Shown: positions 1 through 11,619, counted from the first letter of the stretch. The stretch is 60,000 bases of DNA from Nematostella vectensis (GCF_932526225.1 NC_064042.1:12413040-12473039), one strand, 5' to 3'. Numbers and translations: made by a program. Notes: generated by a model from the sequence alone, not told the origin.

Positions 1-118
1 TATGTTCGTTTCGCTGATAGGCTTTTTTCGTCAAAATATGAGTTGTTACTTTCTACAGTCCTTTATAATGTACTAAGACACCAGTACCTATTTGGAAAAA
101 AAGATATAAAATATAAAA

Positions 119-175
119 ACTTAGTGGTTAGCACACTAGCCTCTCACCGCTGAGTTCGAATCTGGCTCTGGGCCC
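119..175 (+). repeat. tRNA-derived SINE-like fragment
   Basis: The stretch holds an A-box-like segment (TTAGTGGTTAGCACACT) followed about 30 bases later by a B-box-like GAGTTCGAATCTGG, the spacing and order of the internal Pol III promoter of a tRNA. No full cloverleaf with an acceptor stem can be drawn, so it is read as the head of a tRNA-derived SINE rather than a tRNA gene. Its 3' boundary is not visible. Confidence 0.4.
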
Positions 176-285
176 AGGAAAGTTTTTGGGTTCAGTCTGC
201 AGATGAGACCTGGAAAGATGCATTTCCAAGGTTCATTGTCACGGACCAGTGCCCCATGTTCGTGAAAGCTCTTGTGGTAAAGGCC

Positions 286-701
286 TCACGACAATCTGAC
301 AATATGAAGGAGGATGAATGGAACCAGGTGTTTGTTTGAGATTTGGTCCAGGAAGAAGTCTGTCTTTATAATACCGTTGAAGATCGCTTTGGAAGTGGCG
401 CTTGACAAGAGATTCCAGCCCAAGCGTGTTCTTTGAAGAGGTGCTACAGCTTTCCTTTTAGCTTCTGTGGGTCCCGCAGTTTCATTCATCAGAATTTTGC
501 TCGTTGTTGCCTTTCTCTAGTTTTCCCAAAAAGGAGGTCCTACTAGATCTCCCTCTTGTCTTTGCAGGGTGGGACGATCGCGTGTTTGTAGTAATAGAGT
601 TTTCTACGTTAGAAACATTAAAGCGCGTGTTTGAAATAACAGTTTTTGCCTCTAGCATTTTCCTTCTGGAACATTTTCCTGTTAACACGTGTCGTAGATA
701 A
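286..701 (-). other. weak coding-like segment, unrecognised
   Basis: Two overlapping minus-strand open frames (688-482 and 489-286) look mildly protein-like and could be one frame with a shift near 485. The upper part is basic and Ser/Thr/Asn-rich; the lower part contains RTRLGWNLLSSATSKAIFNG. No domain, splice site or start context was recognised. It lies just downstream of the decayed transposon-like gene at 834-3540 on the same strand and could be unrelated. Function unknown. Confidence 0.18.
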
Positions 702-833
702 GTATACCATCGCTGCCTTTTCGGGATACTGATTATACTGATGAAGCATTAGCATACTTTCGTCTTTGATTAGAAAATGACCTGTAAAAAGCCCCCAGGA
801 GGGTAACTGAAACCCCAGTCATCTTTTGCTGCT

Positions 834-1431
834 TTATAACGATGCTGAGGCTTTTCCGACGAGCAGGTAATATTCTTCTCCCTCGTTCCCAGAAGCATTT
901 GCTACGATAGCACCCTTGTGTATGAGGTCAGCCATGGCTGCTTGCTCAGACTCTGCGGCTTCTATGGTTTTTGCCCTGGTTTGTGCAACTGCTGGCCTTA
1001 ATAGCCACTCGCAGTTGCGAGTATTTAGTGATTTGTTGAATTCGTCCAATGTTATCTTTGCCTTCCCCTTGAAGGGGCGAAGAAAATAATGAGGGAAATG
1101 GGAAAAGTAGTTGACCCTCTTGGCTGGCGTCTTTGTTGGAGTGTATTGTGACATCTAGAGTAAAAGAGAATTGACAATTAATTCGTTATCATGTGATTGA
1201 CAATCATAAATCTAAGAACAAGGTATATTTGAAATTGTTGTATTTCTCAGACTCTGCGGCTTCTATGGTTTCGGCCCTGGTTTGTGCTCTCTGGGCAGAG
1301 TGTTCTCCATGCAAGACCTTTGAGTCCCATTGGTTAACATAGTCGGTATTACGACAGTCGCTGTAATGTCCTTCAATGCAGTGCTCGCAATAGCAGCTCT
1401 GTATTCTCTGACTGGTACATTCCTATGACAG
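834..1431 (-). pseudogene. C-terminal part of an uncharacterised transposon-like protein (decayed)
   Basis: Two minus-strand coding pieces read in the order 1431-1247 and 985-834. The first holds a Cys-rich segment, CEHCIEGHYSDCR, followed by VNQWDSK; the second runs AQTRAKTIEAAESEQAAMAD then LIHKGAIVANASGNEGEEYY and ends at a stop. A segment of about 40 bases encoding AQTRA(K/E)TIEAAES is present twice, at about 949-990 and 1247-1287, so the pieces overlap by a duplicated stretch instead of a normal splice. Together with the upstream pieces at 1990-2460 and 3060-3540 this resembles a protein family common in cnidarian genomes that I can only place as transposon-associated. Protein role unknown; clearly broken. 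Confidence 0.45.
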
Positions 1432-1530
1432 AAGATTTGAGTTCTTCTCAGCAAAATCGAAAAGCTGGGCAATATTTTGAAATTTATCAAATCAGATCCG
1501 AAATAGAAAAGAATATTTCATATATAAACT

Positions 1531-1704
<174 letters not shown>

Positions 1705-1989
1705 ATGAAATTGTTTTAAGAAAGGGGTAATTTTATGATGGGAATCCTGTTATTAGTTATGCTGTTACGTGATCCTACCTGTTGCTTGATAACTGCCATG
1801 TCGGGTTTATGTTTTAAAATCGCCCCAGCGTCTACTTTGGGACCTTGGCGTGGGAGGTCTCAAAATAATTCCGTATGGTTACATAGCCGAAATCAGAGGA
1901 TGAGTTAGCTACATCACCCATGCAATGGTGGTTTTTGTATCGGGCAGAGCAGCCGTCGGTTCACTCGTGCATCACTTTGGTGTTATATT

Positions 1990-2460
1990 TTATACTTTTT
2001 AGATACCCAGCCACAAATCTGCAAACTTTTAAAGACAGAATTGTCAACGTGCTGGCCGTCGGGGGAAATAGCAAACACCTGCTGAGAGACAAGGGTCGGA
2101 TTTTCTGCAGTACTCTTGACCTGCCATACCTCGAAGGGCATGCCTCTTAAGGACAGTCACATGAATAAAGGCTTATACTTGAAAAAGTACAAGCTCTGTA
2201 GCTGATCCTGTAATTGGCTGTTAAAATTCTCAGAATAATCATGCACTACAAGGACATGATTCAAGGGAAGGTGCCTTGTCACTTCTTGTAGGTACTCGTG
2301 CCACCATTTGTTCGAAATGGTGGCCAGCATAGACAGCCAAGAGCTTCTCTAGAGACGAGAACATTTCCCCTTGCGTAGGGCACTTAAAAGCTGCAGTCAC
2401 TTTTTTGTTTTCCGTCCTCTGTTGTTCCGTTTTTAATATACTCAAATTTTCTGCCCCTTT
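1990..2460 (-). pseudogene. central part of the same transposon-like protein (HDYSEN segment), frameshifted
   Basis: Reading minus, one frame gives KCPTQGEMFSSLEKLLAVYA and HHFEQMV; a second gives PLNHVLVVHDYSENFNSQLQ and then LQSLYFFKYKP; further frames give FIHVTVLKRHAL and STAENPTLVSQQVFAISPDG. The order and the acidic HDYSEN-type motif match a family I recall as widespread and uncharacterised in cnidarians, possibly transposase-like because of the conserved acidic residues. At least two frame changes and one in-frame stop are needed, so this copy is dead. It sits between the N-terminal pieces (3060-3540) and the Cys-rich C-terminal pieces (834-1431), all on the same strand. Confidence 0.5.
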
Positions 2461-3059
2461 TACGCATCTATCGCAACTTTTCTACTCATCACAAATTGCA
2501 TTGCCTCAAGAGGCATTCTTTTTTGTGGTAGGGCTTATGATCTTGCTTTTGGCACAGATCCAGAATATATAGCTAGAGAGGTGCTAAACTTGCGTAACCG
2601 GAGCCCATGTCGATATCAGAAATCTGTTGATTTCGCCTTATTTTCGGCTATATTTTTCAGATATTCCCATTACATTATTATGTGTTATTGCTGCTACTCT
2701 CTCATAATCACAATTACAATGGTTATGTAAAATATCTTTACCGATTGATGTGCTGATGGAAAAGGATTTTAAGGTGATTCAAGCTAATCATAAAAAGAAT
2801 TGTAGAGCGTTTAACCTTTGCGTTTAACCTCTTGTAGACTTGGCCATTGACGATGAGTTGGACTTTTCACCAACTGCTTTATGGTTTGACGTCTTTGCTT
2901 TTCTCATTATCAGGTAAAATGCCTTTCGGTAAAGCAACAATGAAACTGTTCAGCCACATCTTTTTATTTTCATGTGTTTTTCTCATTGATCAAAAGTATC
3001 TAAAGTGTCCAGCAGGAGCTGACGATACTCTAGGTACTCTATTTTGTTCCGGTGCATAG
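2461..3059. other. noncoding or too decayed to assign
   Basis: AT-rich sequence between two pieces of the decayed minus-strand gene. I see no convincing reading frame, repeat or splice structure here; it may be former intron or lost coding sequence. Confidence 0.4.
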
Positions 3060-3540
3060 CCTGCTGAGCTTTCTCTGCAGTTTTCTCTGCAGCCGATTGT
3101 TTCGATGTAATATGTCAGCCCCGGCTCACCCTGAAGCGTTCTTGCAATGTCGGGCGAGGTCGAGTTGGCATTGACGAATCTTCCTGTGGAATAGTAACGC
3201 TTCAGAAATGCTTTAGAATGCTACCTGATTGTTCTGATTGAATATGCCATGCGTAACTCTTCCTGAAACGTTCTTGCAATGAAACTGTTTAGCCATTGTC
3301 TGTCTTGAAATCCCAAGAACTCATCAATAAGTTGCCTTGTTGTTTTCCTTTTTCGGGTCAGTCCTACCAATGAGGTGCGCTCATTCGATTTCTATTGCCT
3401 TCACAACCTCTAACAGTACTGTCATTTCTTTCATTTTTTGGTCACTGACCGAGGTTACTTGTCTTTTTCCACTACGATGAATGGTCCTTCGAGCTCTGTG
3501 ACTTTTTCTACGTTGTAGAAAATCAGTTAATGATAATAAT
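3060..3540 (-). pseudogene. N-terminal fragments of the transposon-like gene
   Basis: Minus-strand pieces read YNVEKVTELEGPFIVVEKDK, then LVGLTRKRKTTRQLIDEFLG and WLNSFIARTFQEELRMAYSI, then AEKTAEKAQQAMHRNKIEYL, the last looking like a coiled coil. Frame changes separate them and in-frame stops are present. A segment encoding IARTFQEELRMAYSIRTI appears again just downstream in diverged form (IARTLQGEPGLTYYIETI), a local duplication of about 130 bases. Order and strand fit the pieces at 1990-2460 and 834-1431. No domain was recognised. Confidence 0.35.
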
Positions 3541-3689
3541 TATAATGATAGTTTATTCCCACTCATTTGCAGTAAAGCCTGAATTACATGTGGCAGTCAT
3601 TACACTTAATTACATTTACAAGGAAACATATAAATAATAATTAAATTGTACTTGGCCGTAGCAAAATTGGCCAGCCTCTTGGTGGACCA

Positions 3690-4375
3690 GTTCATCTGAA
3701 CAGACGGAAGCCATTTATTTAACAAATACTTGTACGGGAGAATTAATTTGTGAAAGGAATGCCGATCGTTTGATATTCTTCAAAGATTTTCAAATGTGTG
3801 AAAACTGTTAGCGAAGACCTTTGAACAGCTGCCGATTGCTTGATATTCTTCAAAGATTGTCGAATGTGTGGCAACCGCTAGCAGAGACTTTTAAACAGCT
3901 GGAAGCCGTTTATTTGACAAAGACTTGTAATAAACTTCAAATATTCTAAGCTTTCCGAATGTGTGACAACTGCTAGCGAAGACGTTTCAGCAGCGGGAAG
4001 CCATTTATTTAACAAAGACTTGTATTAGACACGGAAGAATTAGTTTGGGGAAGGAATGCCGATCGCTTGATATCCTTCGAAGATATCTGAATGCGTGAAA
4101 ACTGCTAATGAAGACTTTCGAACAGCTGTAAGCCATTTTTTTAAAAACTACTTCTATTATACACGGGAGAATTAGTTTTGGGAAGGAATGCCGATCGCTT
4201 GATATCCTTCGAAGATATCTGAATGTGTGAAAACTGCTAGTGAAGACTTTCGGACAGCTGTAAGCCATTTTTTTAACAACGACTTGTATTAGACACGGGA
4301 GAATTAGTTTTGGGAGAGAATGCAGATCACTTGATATTATTCAAAGATTTTCGAATGTGTGAAAACTGTTAGTAG
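3690..4375. repeat. 132-bp tandem repeat, about five diverged units
   Basis: The unit contains GGAAGGAATGCCGATCGCTT, then GATATCCTTCGAAGATATCT, GTGTGAAAACTGCTAG, GAAGACTTTCGAACAGCTG and TAAGCCATTTTTTTAACAA. Three units between about 3960 and 4375 are close to each other; the earlier units are more diverged and partly deleted. Because the period divides by three, an open frame on the minus strand with a 44-residue repeat appears in it, but the frame has no other sign of coding. Confidence 0.85.
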
Positions 4376-4856
4376 TAGTCGTTTGTGCTCGAATACACGA
4401 GTCACCGACAACATGCTCTACTATAAATGTCTTCGTTTCGGGTTTTGTAGGTGGAAGACTCGCATTTTACGAATATAGGTAAAAACAAAAACACAATGCA
4501 AACCTGAGTTGTCTTTGTTGTGAAGTTTACAGACTGCTTATGACTGCGGAAGCAGTTAATAGCGTTGTAAAGTTCCGCTCGCGCTAGTTTTCCGGCCAAA
4601 GCAAAATTAATAACATCTTACGACAGACATCACTGAGTCTTACAAGAGTCTTACAATGATAATAAACAACGGAACGCTGCGCAATTCGCAAAGCACCCTT
4701 TTCACTTAGATAGAGGATTGTACACGGAATGTGTGTTGAGTGAAAATATCGAGGCAGAGACATTTTTATCAATTATTTTAATATAACAATTTCTAAAGAT
4801 TTACTATTACAGAAGCATAAGATACGGTTATAAACGGTTATAAAATACATTTTCAG

Positions 4857-5730
4857 TTACTTTTCACTTGATGTCAGTCGTCGCAGGCAGGCATCCATTG
4901 TCTTGTGGCACTGGCGCAAGACTGCTTCACGCTCTGAACGGGCGGTGGGGAAGTGACAAACACAGTTTCTTCCATTCTGCTTCTTTCTGCTATTTTGTCG
5001 GCGTTGATAATAGGTTTGCCCCATTGCCATATTTCTTCCCACCAACTCTTCCTTAGAGCATCGCTCCCTCAGAAGCAGTACAGCAAAGTTCTGGACGCTG
5101 CACGCCATTGGAGTGAATGTTGCTGATGGTGGCGGTGGGGGTGGTCGTGGGTTCTCCCAGTTGTCTATGATGGTTGTATGCAGGCTGTGGCTCACGCTCT
5201 GCTGGCTCTGTATCTCCTTCAGCATGGCCTTGATGCGGTTTAGCTGCTGGCCTTGCCTCAAAAGGTGAAGATGATTGCAGGATTTGTCTTGGAACCCTCT
5301 TCAAAGCCGGCTGCTCCTCCTCTGAATCCTCCGTCTCTAAGGCGAGCCTTATTACTGTCTTTCCCTTAGACTTCGGTTTCTTCTGGGCCCCAGCCCTGGC
5401 TTTTACTACTTCTTTTTGTAGCTTGTAAAGTGTTGGCTTCTGGGCCAGGTGTGTTGCCTGAAAGTGCTTGTCTAGGAGAAATATCACCCACTTACAGCCT
5501 CTGATTGGGCACTCTAGTGTGGTTCTTCTGTCTTTGGGTTCTTTATTTTTTTTGATGATCCATTTTTGGTACTTTTTTCTGACCACCCATGGGCCCCACT
5601 GTTGTCTTAAGTCTACGCGCGGCTTGTGGCAGACGGGACATGTGTTTGTGTTTTTTTTTACCACCTTCAACAGCTCCTCCTCTCCAGACAGGTTATCCTT
5701 TGATAGGAGACAATAGAAGACATGTTCAGC
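4857..5730 (-). CDS. zinc-finger-like protein fragment, frameshifted near its C-terminus
   Basis: From about 5730 the frame runs HVFYCLLSKDNLSGEEELLK into a Cys/His segment: CPVCHKPRVDL, then ECPIRGCKWVIFLLDKHFQA and THL, a spacing like two zinc-binding fingers (CxxC...; CxxxxC...HxxxxH). A basic linker (RAGAQKKPKSKGK) and an acidic patch (LETEDSEEEQPALKR) follow. Near 5260 the coding character moves to another frame that holds a coiled-coil-like QQLNRIKAMLKEIQSQQSVS and proline runs, so a one-base shift or an unrecognised intron lies there. The final stop in that frame is at 4857. No clear ATG was found; the frame stays open upstream of 5670. Likely DNA-binding or transposon-associated; identity unknown. 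Confidence 0.4.
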
Positions 5731-5927
5731 GCTACCTATGACCCAGCCCTTAACACCCTGTACCCCTGTGTACCCACCCGTACGTAACCTATACCCCTAT
5801 GCACCCACCCACCCACCCATCGTTTTTCCTTTGCTTGTTGAATTTTAAGCTTTAGTGATGTGTTGCTTGGGGAATTATAGATGTTTTGAAACGCGCCTGC
5901 TTTGAGCAGCCATTACCCGATACCAGG

Positions 5928-6188
5928 CTAGTGGGGATGAAACTTTGTACTTTGTGTAATTTTTACATCAGATGGTTGGGCATTCTTCCCACAGCCCGCT
6001 AAAAAGTGTTGCTTGTTGTATAGTCCCAAGAGCAGTCCCATATCCTGTGGCATAATTCTTGATAGCCAAATCAAGCAACCTGAGTGTGGCAACAGATCTC
6101 CCACCCATGCCGTATTGCGAATTTTTGCATTCGACAAAACGAAATGATCTTTAGCCCTTTCCAAAACCCTTTTCAGGTCAGTAGTCAA
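5928..6188 (-). other. ORF sharing a motif with 8496-8780
   Basis: This open frame ends with PQDMGLLLGLYNKQHF, and the frame at 8780-8496 ends with LWVMGLLLGLCNKQHF. The nucleotide match is about 45 bases (AGTGTTGCTTNTTGNATAGT then CCCAAGAGCAGTCCCATA). The rest does not match. It is therefore a shared repeat fragment, perhaps an old transposon coding piece, not evidence of two genes. Confidence 0.3.
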
Positions 6189-6711
6189 CAGAATAACCTT
6201 ACATTTCTATTTTCCTTTAAGCTGAATGCAACAGCCCTTCTAAAAACGTTTTGCTTTTCAAAAGGCTCTTAAGACAGTGGTGTTATTCTTTAAATTTGCA
6301 CCAGAGAGTGGGGCGTTTTCTGGTATCGTATACGAATGATTTCCCAACAAAGGGTTCATTTGAAAGTGTCTTCAACAGATGAGTCTTGTAAATATTGATG
6401 GAAAAATTACTCAACAGCTAGTGATTATATAAGCATTCCTGCTTAGTCATTGATCATTTATTTGATATCTAAATAATTTTATTATTTAATATGTCAGTTT
6501 TTTAGAGTTCCCATGTTTTCAGGGTTGCTAGGTTTTAGTACATTATTTTCATAACTTTGAAGTTTTACAATCTCTCATATTTGCAAAAAGGGGTGCAGGT
6601 GGGGAGCAATAAATACCTAGTGAAATTTCTTTGCTTTAGAAGCATCTTTTAAATTTAGTTAAAATTTAGCAGCTGCATCAAGAATTAAGTAGTGCATTTA
6701 AAGTTTTACGA
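6189..6711. other. no gene seen
   Basis: AT-rich sequence without a convincing reading frame, repeat or signal. Confidence 0.5.
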
Positions 6712-6748
6712 AATGAATAAGACGAATTGCACATTCGTCTTATTCATT
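6712..6748. repeat. perfect 16-bp hairpin with 5-base loop
   Basis: AATGAATAAGACGAAT, loop TGCAC, then the exact reverse complement ATTCGTCTTATTCATT. It lies in AT-rich sequence with no gene next to it. It could be a solo fold-back element or a miniature inverted-repeat remnant. Confidence 0.9.
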
Positions 6749-7209
6749 AGGTTCCTTTGTTCAATTTTGTTTCTGAAATCTTCGCACACACTCAAGAAAT
6801 ATGTCTTCATAAAAATATTTCCATGATTTTTTAATCTATAAATTGGTGTTTTTTGTCAACATTTCATGACTTTCCAGGCCCTGAATAAAAAGTACCGATG
6901 GTGATTGTCGTCATACATACCTGGGTCTTCTAGAGAATTTCCTTTGGGAATAACATCCTTTATCTTCCAAGCATCATCTCTGATATCTGTTTCCTGGTAT
7001 GGACCTGAATGTCCAAATTTTGGAAACCAATATCTATTTTTTCCAGGAAAAAATGGCAATAGCATAGGGCAGAACATTGAATTTCAAAATAATCATAAAC
7101 GGCCAGGGCAATAATTTCCGATATTTTTAGCTTTTTGTTATAATTCGGGAATTATAGTTTCACCTAAATAAAACCGTTTCAGCACTAAGCAGCAACGCAT
7201 CTTGTATTA

Positions 7210-7451
7210 AAGGGGCAGTGTCATGGTAAGAGTTTTGCAATAGCTCTCCGGCTCAGTCAAATTCTAATATGTATACAGTGGGAGACTTAAATTCAAAGAA
7301 AATGACCACAAACTGTCAATAAACATCGTTTTTAATAAAATATTGCATCATATTTTAATAAGGCATTGACAGCCTAAAAGTTAAACTGTGTGTAGACAAT
7401 TTAAAGCCTACACTGACTCAAGACATGCGCAGTACCATGACGCTGCCCCTT
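7210..7451. mobile_element. MITE with AAGGGGCAG ends and TA target duplication
   Basis: The left end is AAGGGGCAGTGTCATGGTA and the right end, read in reverse complement, is AAGGGGCAGCGTCATGGTA, one mismatch in 19. TA flanks both ends (7208-7209 and 7452-7453), the target site duplication of Tc1/mariner and IS630-type elements. The 242-bp body has no open frame, so it is non-autonomous and depends on a transposase encoded elsewhere. Confidence 0.85.
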
Positions 7452-7891
7452 TAGAATTCACCCTTACCTGAATGCTGCTTCATGGCCTACTACTTTAAAC
7501 CCCTTTCCTGATAGTGACAGATTGTTCTGTTCTTTTCGTGAGTTCACATAAACATTCTAAAAGAATAAAGAAAGACATAACTGGGCAAACTGGTATTGGT
7601 GGTCAAACCTCATACCCAATTCCTATACCTGTCGCATTTCCCCAAATCAAAAACTATTTACTTAGTAGGTATGCATCTAATATGCCCTGCTAAACATCTT
7701 ACATATAAGCTTTATAAAGGTATATAAAAGTAATGTATACATGAGTTGAGCTTTACAATCAAGGCGTCAGGGTGAGTGTTAATGAATTTAGTAGAAATAA
7801 GGCTAAAATGCGGAGAGACAATAGGAGAAATAACGTTCAAAAGCAAACAGATTCTTAAAGCTTTATCGATTTTATACTTTAAACTACTCAC

Positions 7892-8030
7892 GGAAGAATG
7901 TTTTAATTGTGGCGGCAAGATGAGGTCTGCTGTTTGGTTGCCCAAAAAGAACAGCTTTGTTGTTCTCCTTGTTGGCGAACTTCTCAAACCGCATGAGCCA
8001 AAGCTCATAAGTTCGTGATGTGGATTTCAC
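7892..8030 (-). CDS. exon-like segment of an unidentified gene
   Basis: The minus strand encodes KSTSRTYELWLMRFEKFANK, then ENNKAVLFGQPNSRPHLAAT and IKTFF, without a stop. It ends at a canonical splice donor, TTCC|GTGAGT (gt at 7890-7891). The composition is strongly protein-like, and TYELWLMRFEKFA could be the helical N-terminal (core-binding) region of a tyrosine-recombinase-like protein, but that is a guess. No partner exon was found downstream. The upstream border is unclear because a TGA precedes it in frame. Confidence 0.35.
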
Positions 8031-8495
8031 GTGAATGGCTCACTTATTTTGGGTTGTGAGAAGAGTCGGCCACCTCGTTCTCGCTTAAAACTCCCAGAAA
8101 AGGATTCGTATTGCAGTACGTTTCTACTTCTACGTTTTCTGTTCGCCATTGCCCCACACTCGATCTTTTTACTCACTGGACATGGTATTTTAATGTCGTG
8201 TGAGCATTCGGCTTTCCTATTGGTTCTCACACATAAAAAAGTTTTCTACTCATGCTACGGATACTACTGCGAGAGTAATCGTTCATTATTCTTCTAATTA
8301 TGATTGCTATGGTGGTCAAACGAGCTCTAGCTTTCGAGTTGACCCCCATGTTATTGTTAAGAAAATATAGAAAAAGAAAAAAAAACAAATATATAATAAC
8401 AATTATAAAATATTTAGATGATTATAATATATAGCGAAGATTTTAGTATATGAAAATGATTATAATATATGTAGATATATATTTATGAGATTTTT

Positions 8496-8780
8496 TCATA
8501 ATTCGGCCATATATGACCGAAAGTGTTGCTTATTGCATAGTCCCAAGAGCAGTCCCATAACCCATAGTTCTTGGTTTCCGGCAAAACCTCTATAAATGCC
8601 CTCAGTTATGACAGCATAACAAAGGCTGTCGGTTTCTGTATTAGACACGGGATTTTTCGAATGATGACAGCACTGGCGGAAGCTGACATCTGTGCCCTGT
8701 TTGAGCAGATGTAACGGCTGTATGTCAAGCTTTTCCATTCTCTTCCCATCTTCGCCTAAAATGTTGAAGGTGGTTGCCAA
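8496..8780 (-). other. ORF sharing a motif with 5928-6188
   Basis: 94-residue open frame with MATTFNILGEDGKRMEKLDI at its start and GLLLGLCNKQHF near its end; see the matching fragment at 5928-6188. No domain recognised. Probably a degraded copy of the same dispersed element. Confidence 0.25.
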
Positions 8781-10070
8781 AATCTTCTATATTGCAATAG
8801 GCTTATGGACTGCCCCTCCCTTAGCTGCATCCTGGAGTGCACGAGGAAGGCCATGCATTTGTGCACGTTCTCACTGCTCACGCTGTTACCCCTCTACAAC
8901 AAGAAAAAAAAGAAAAAATCGGTTCTAATAAATAGAACTGATTGTCTTTTACGGAAACCAATTTTTTTTCACTTACGTTCGTACTTTCTGTCTCCCCCGA
9001 TGCAGTTTCCCGGTCCAGTAAAATAAAAAATTAAAAGAAAATTATGACACTCATAATAAAATAATCCGGAGCCATAAATAGAATAAGATATCCACTCTAG
9101 ATACATATCATGTCGTTGTTTTTCCCCCTTTTTTTTCTTGATACATAGACCTTGCTGGATCAAAATAATACAGGTAATGGCTGTGTGTACGGCATAAAGA
9201 AAAATGCGGTACATACTTTGTTTTCTTTTATTATCTAACGGTGACAGATGTACCAAGAGTCTAAAACGAACAAGAAAAAAAATTAACTTATTAAAAGTTC
9301 TCAATTAGACTGTACTTTCTCGAAAAAAAAAAACAGAAAGTTCTTCGTCGTCATCCTCAGAATGGATGCTGGTCCATTCTGTCCATGTCAAACTGCGCAC
9401 GGCGACGGTGTTTAGCTTGGATTTGGCAAGTGCAACCAATATAGGTAATGATTCCCTCTGAATCGACCCAACTACAGTGTGTACCCTTACAACACAGCGC
9501 TTTGTAGGGATCACTGGGGAAGCAGCATAGGAGGAAAATCAGGAAAAAGAATATTGTCATTTCGCAGTTCAATACACATAATTCAGCTTTCATGGTCGTC
9601 ACCCCACATGCACACTGTGGCGTAGGGTTGTGGAGCATCTTGAGGCCATGACTCTTTGTAATTTCTTTTCCTTTCGTTCTTGATGTTTTTGGCTGGCTTC
9701 ATAAATACTTACTGTGGCTCCCGAATAAAAGCAAGCAAGCTTTTAAGCACTCGTTACCCAGCAGCTTAAGCTATTCTCCAAACATAAAGAGCCTTATTCT
9801 CCCTCACAAAGTAATACTACTAAAAAACAAATATCGCTTATATAATACTCTTTCATACCACCATATAAATCACTCTTATAAAAGGTGCTTTATTAAAGCT
9901 GAAATTGAATTCGGCATTATTAAAGACGAAAGAATCCTTAAACCTTTGAACCAGAATTTTGAAGCAGGCTTAGTAGACACTATGGGAACTGAATTTTGGA
10001 TGTAGGATGGAGACATTGCCTGAGAGGTCGTGAAAGAAATTACTTACGGCTTGGCAGAGCGGAGGAAGAG
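8781..10070. other. no confident gene
   Basis: AT-rich sequence. A minus-strand frame at 9638-9357 has a hydrophobic run followed by Cys-rich residues, but no start context, domain or splice support. Nothing else stands out. Confidence 0.35.
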
Positions 10071-10370
10071 CTAATTCCTTAAAAGGTTGAGGTGCCGATC
10101 GGAAGGTTGAAGATCTGGCAATTCGGACTGGACAATCTCAACCGAGGGCTCCAAAGAAACGGCAGACGCCTCTCTTGTCACCATAGAACTGTTGGTGCTG
10201 GTAGGGGGCAGATCCGCTACAGTTGTACCAACCAGATCTTGGATTACCACTGTGGCGGCCATGGGTTTGTTCTTCTTGAAGAAATCCATGACCTCGCTAG
10301 AAAGGCCTTTCAGAATATGATTTATTAGTTCTTCGAATTCTTGTTTTCCGTAGCCGGGTCTCTCTTTCGG
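10071..10370 (-). CDS. C-terminal ORF fragment, unrecognised
   Basis: The frame starts before 10289, is open from about 10370 and reads YGKQEFEELINHILKGLSSE, VMDFFKKNKPMAATVVIQDL and then a Ser/Thr/Pro-rich tail ending at 10071. The first part is probably helical and charged and the tail disordered. This looks like the end of a transposon-encoded or viral-like polyprotein, but no domain is recognisable. It sits next to the 3' end of the CR1-like element at 10430-11590, on the same strand. Confidence 0.3.
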   Translation of the reverse strand, partial: PKERPGYGKQEFEELINHILKGLSSEVMDFFKKNKPMAATVVIQDLVGTTVADLPPTSTNSSMVTREASAVSLEPSVEIVQSELPDLQPSDRHLNLLRN

Positions 10371-10429
10371 CAGCTCTCAAGAGCAACAGCAAGAGTCTCT
10401 CTCAAGAGCAACAATCAATAATCAATCAC

Positions 10430-11590
10430 ATACATGGGAAATGGCTTAATGTCATATATATTAAGAGTACAGGAGTGAAGGATCGATGTATAGCTTGGTA
10501 CAATAAAAAATAAAAAAGATATAATAATACAATAACAATATAATATTAATAACAATAACTAATCTAAACTAAACTATAATCGTTAGCTTGTAGTACAGGT
10601 CGTCAGCGGACTTCCAGGTGTTGGTGAAAAAGAAAAGATTATGGATCCAGGAAGTGGTGTTTGGATCTTAAGTTGTGGTGTTTTAAGGAATTTCTAAGTG
10701 AGAGTGGAATATCATTCCAGATGGTAGGGGCTTGATAGGAGATGGAGAAGTGATATTTGGTGTGTTTTTTAATGTAAATTATTCTTTGAGCGCGTGGAAT
10801 AATTGTGTATATCGGAATTGACACACAAGATTGAAGATAGAGACATGGGTAGTAAGTTATAAAGGTTTGAGAAAACAAAGCAAGATGTTTGATATTTGCA
10901 CATAGATGGCAGTCTCAGGAGATTATACATTTGAAAGAGTGGTTTTGTATGGGCCCTCCAAGGTGAGGAAGAAATGATACCGATGACTTTTGAGACTTTG
11001 GGGCGAATTGTTAGGATATGCTGTTTCCAAGAGGTTTTCATGGATAATAACTCCTAAGAACTTAGTACTGTCAACACGAGATATGATACTATTATTAATT
11101 TTGACAGGATGATCAACTATGATTTTCTTTCTTGGGGGGCGAAACAAAATAAACTTGTTTTTTATCAGGATGTTATGTCAGTTTGTTTCAATTGAAACAT
11201 TTAAAGACAAAAGAGAGCTCCTTATTGACAATGGAGATTAAACTGTGTATATTTTGATGTCGGTAGAATATGTTAGTATCATCTGCAAAAAGAATGAAGG
11301 AAAGAAGTTTTGAAACAGGTCATTTATGTATATGAGAAAGAGAAGGGGGGCCAGGACAGATCTGTGTGGCACGCCACACTTAATGGTTTTATGAGAAGAG
11401 ACATGGTCATTTATTATGACATACTGTGTCAAATGCTTTTTTAAGATCAACAAAAATTCCAAGAGTGCACTGTAGATGCTATTAACAAGTTCAAGTATAG
11501 CCATGTAGGCGGAGAAGTTCTGTCTGAAACCATACTGATGGTGGTTAAGAATATTAAACTTTAAAAGAAATTCATATAGTCTGAAATATC
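10430..11590 (-). mobile_element. 5'-truncated CR1-like LINE: reverse transcriptase
   Basis: In minus-strand order the reverse transcriptase landmarks are YGFRQNFSAYMAILELVN, motif A FVDLKKAFDTV (about 11455-11425), motif B region GVPHRSVLAPLLFLIYINDL, motif C FADD (11278-11289), then a thumb segment KFLGVIIHEN and a C-terminal SYQAPTIWNDIPLSLRN, the usual end of CR1/L2-type proteins. Frames change several times and there are stops, so the enzyme is dead. The 3' part is AT-rich and ends near 10430. The 5' end near 11590 lacks the endonuclease, the usual result of incomplete reverse transcription. Confidence 0.8.
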
Positions 11591-11619
11591 CCTATTGCGA
11601 TCTTAAATTAGCCCGATTG

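Noticed and set aside
120-180. tRNA gene
   Set aside because: B-box is good, but no acceptor or anticodon stems can be paired.
4005-4268. 87-residue frame with two 44-residue repeats
   Set aside because: The 132-bp tandem repeat period divides by three, so the frame stays open by chance; no other coding sign.
9357-9638. Cys-rich minus-strand ORF with hydrophobic start
   Set aside because: It looked like a secreted peptide, but no conserved pattern, start context or splice support.
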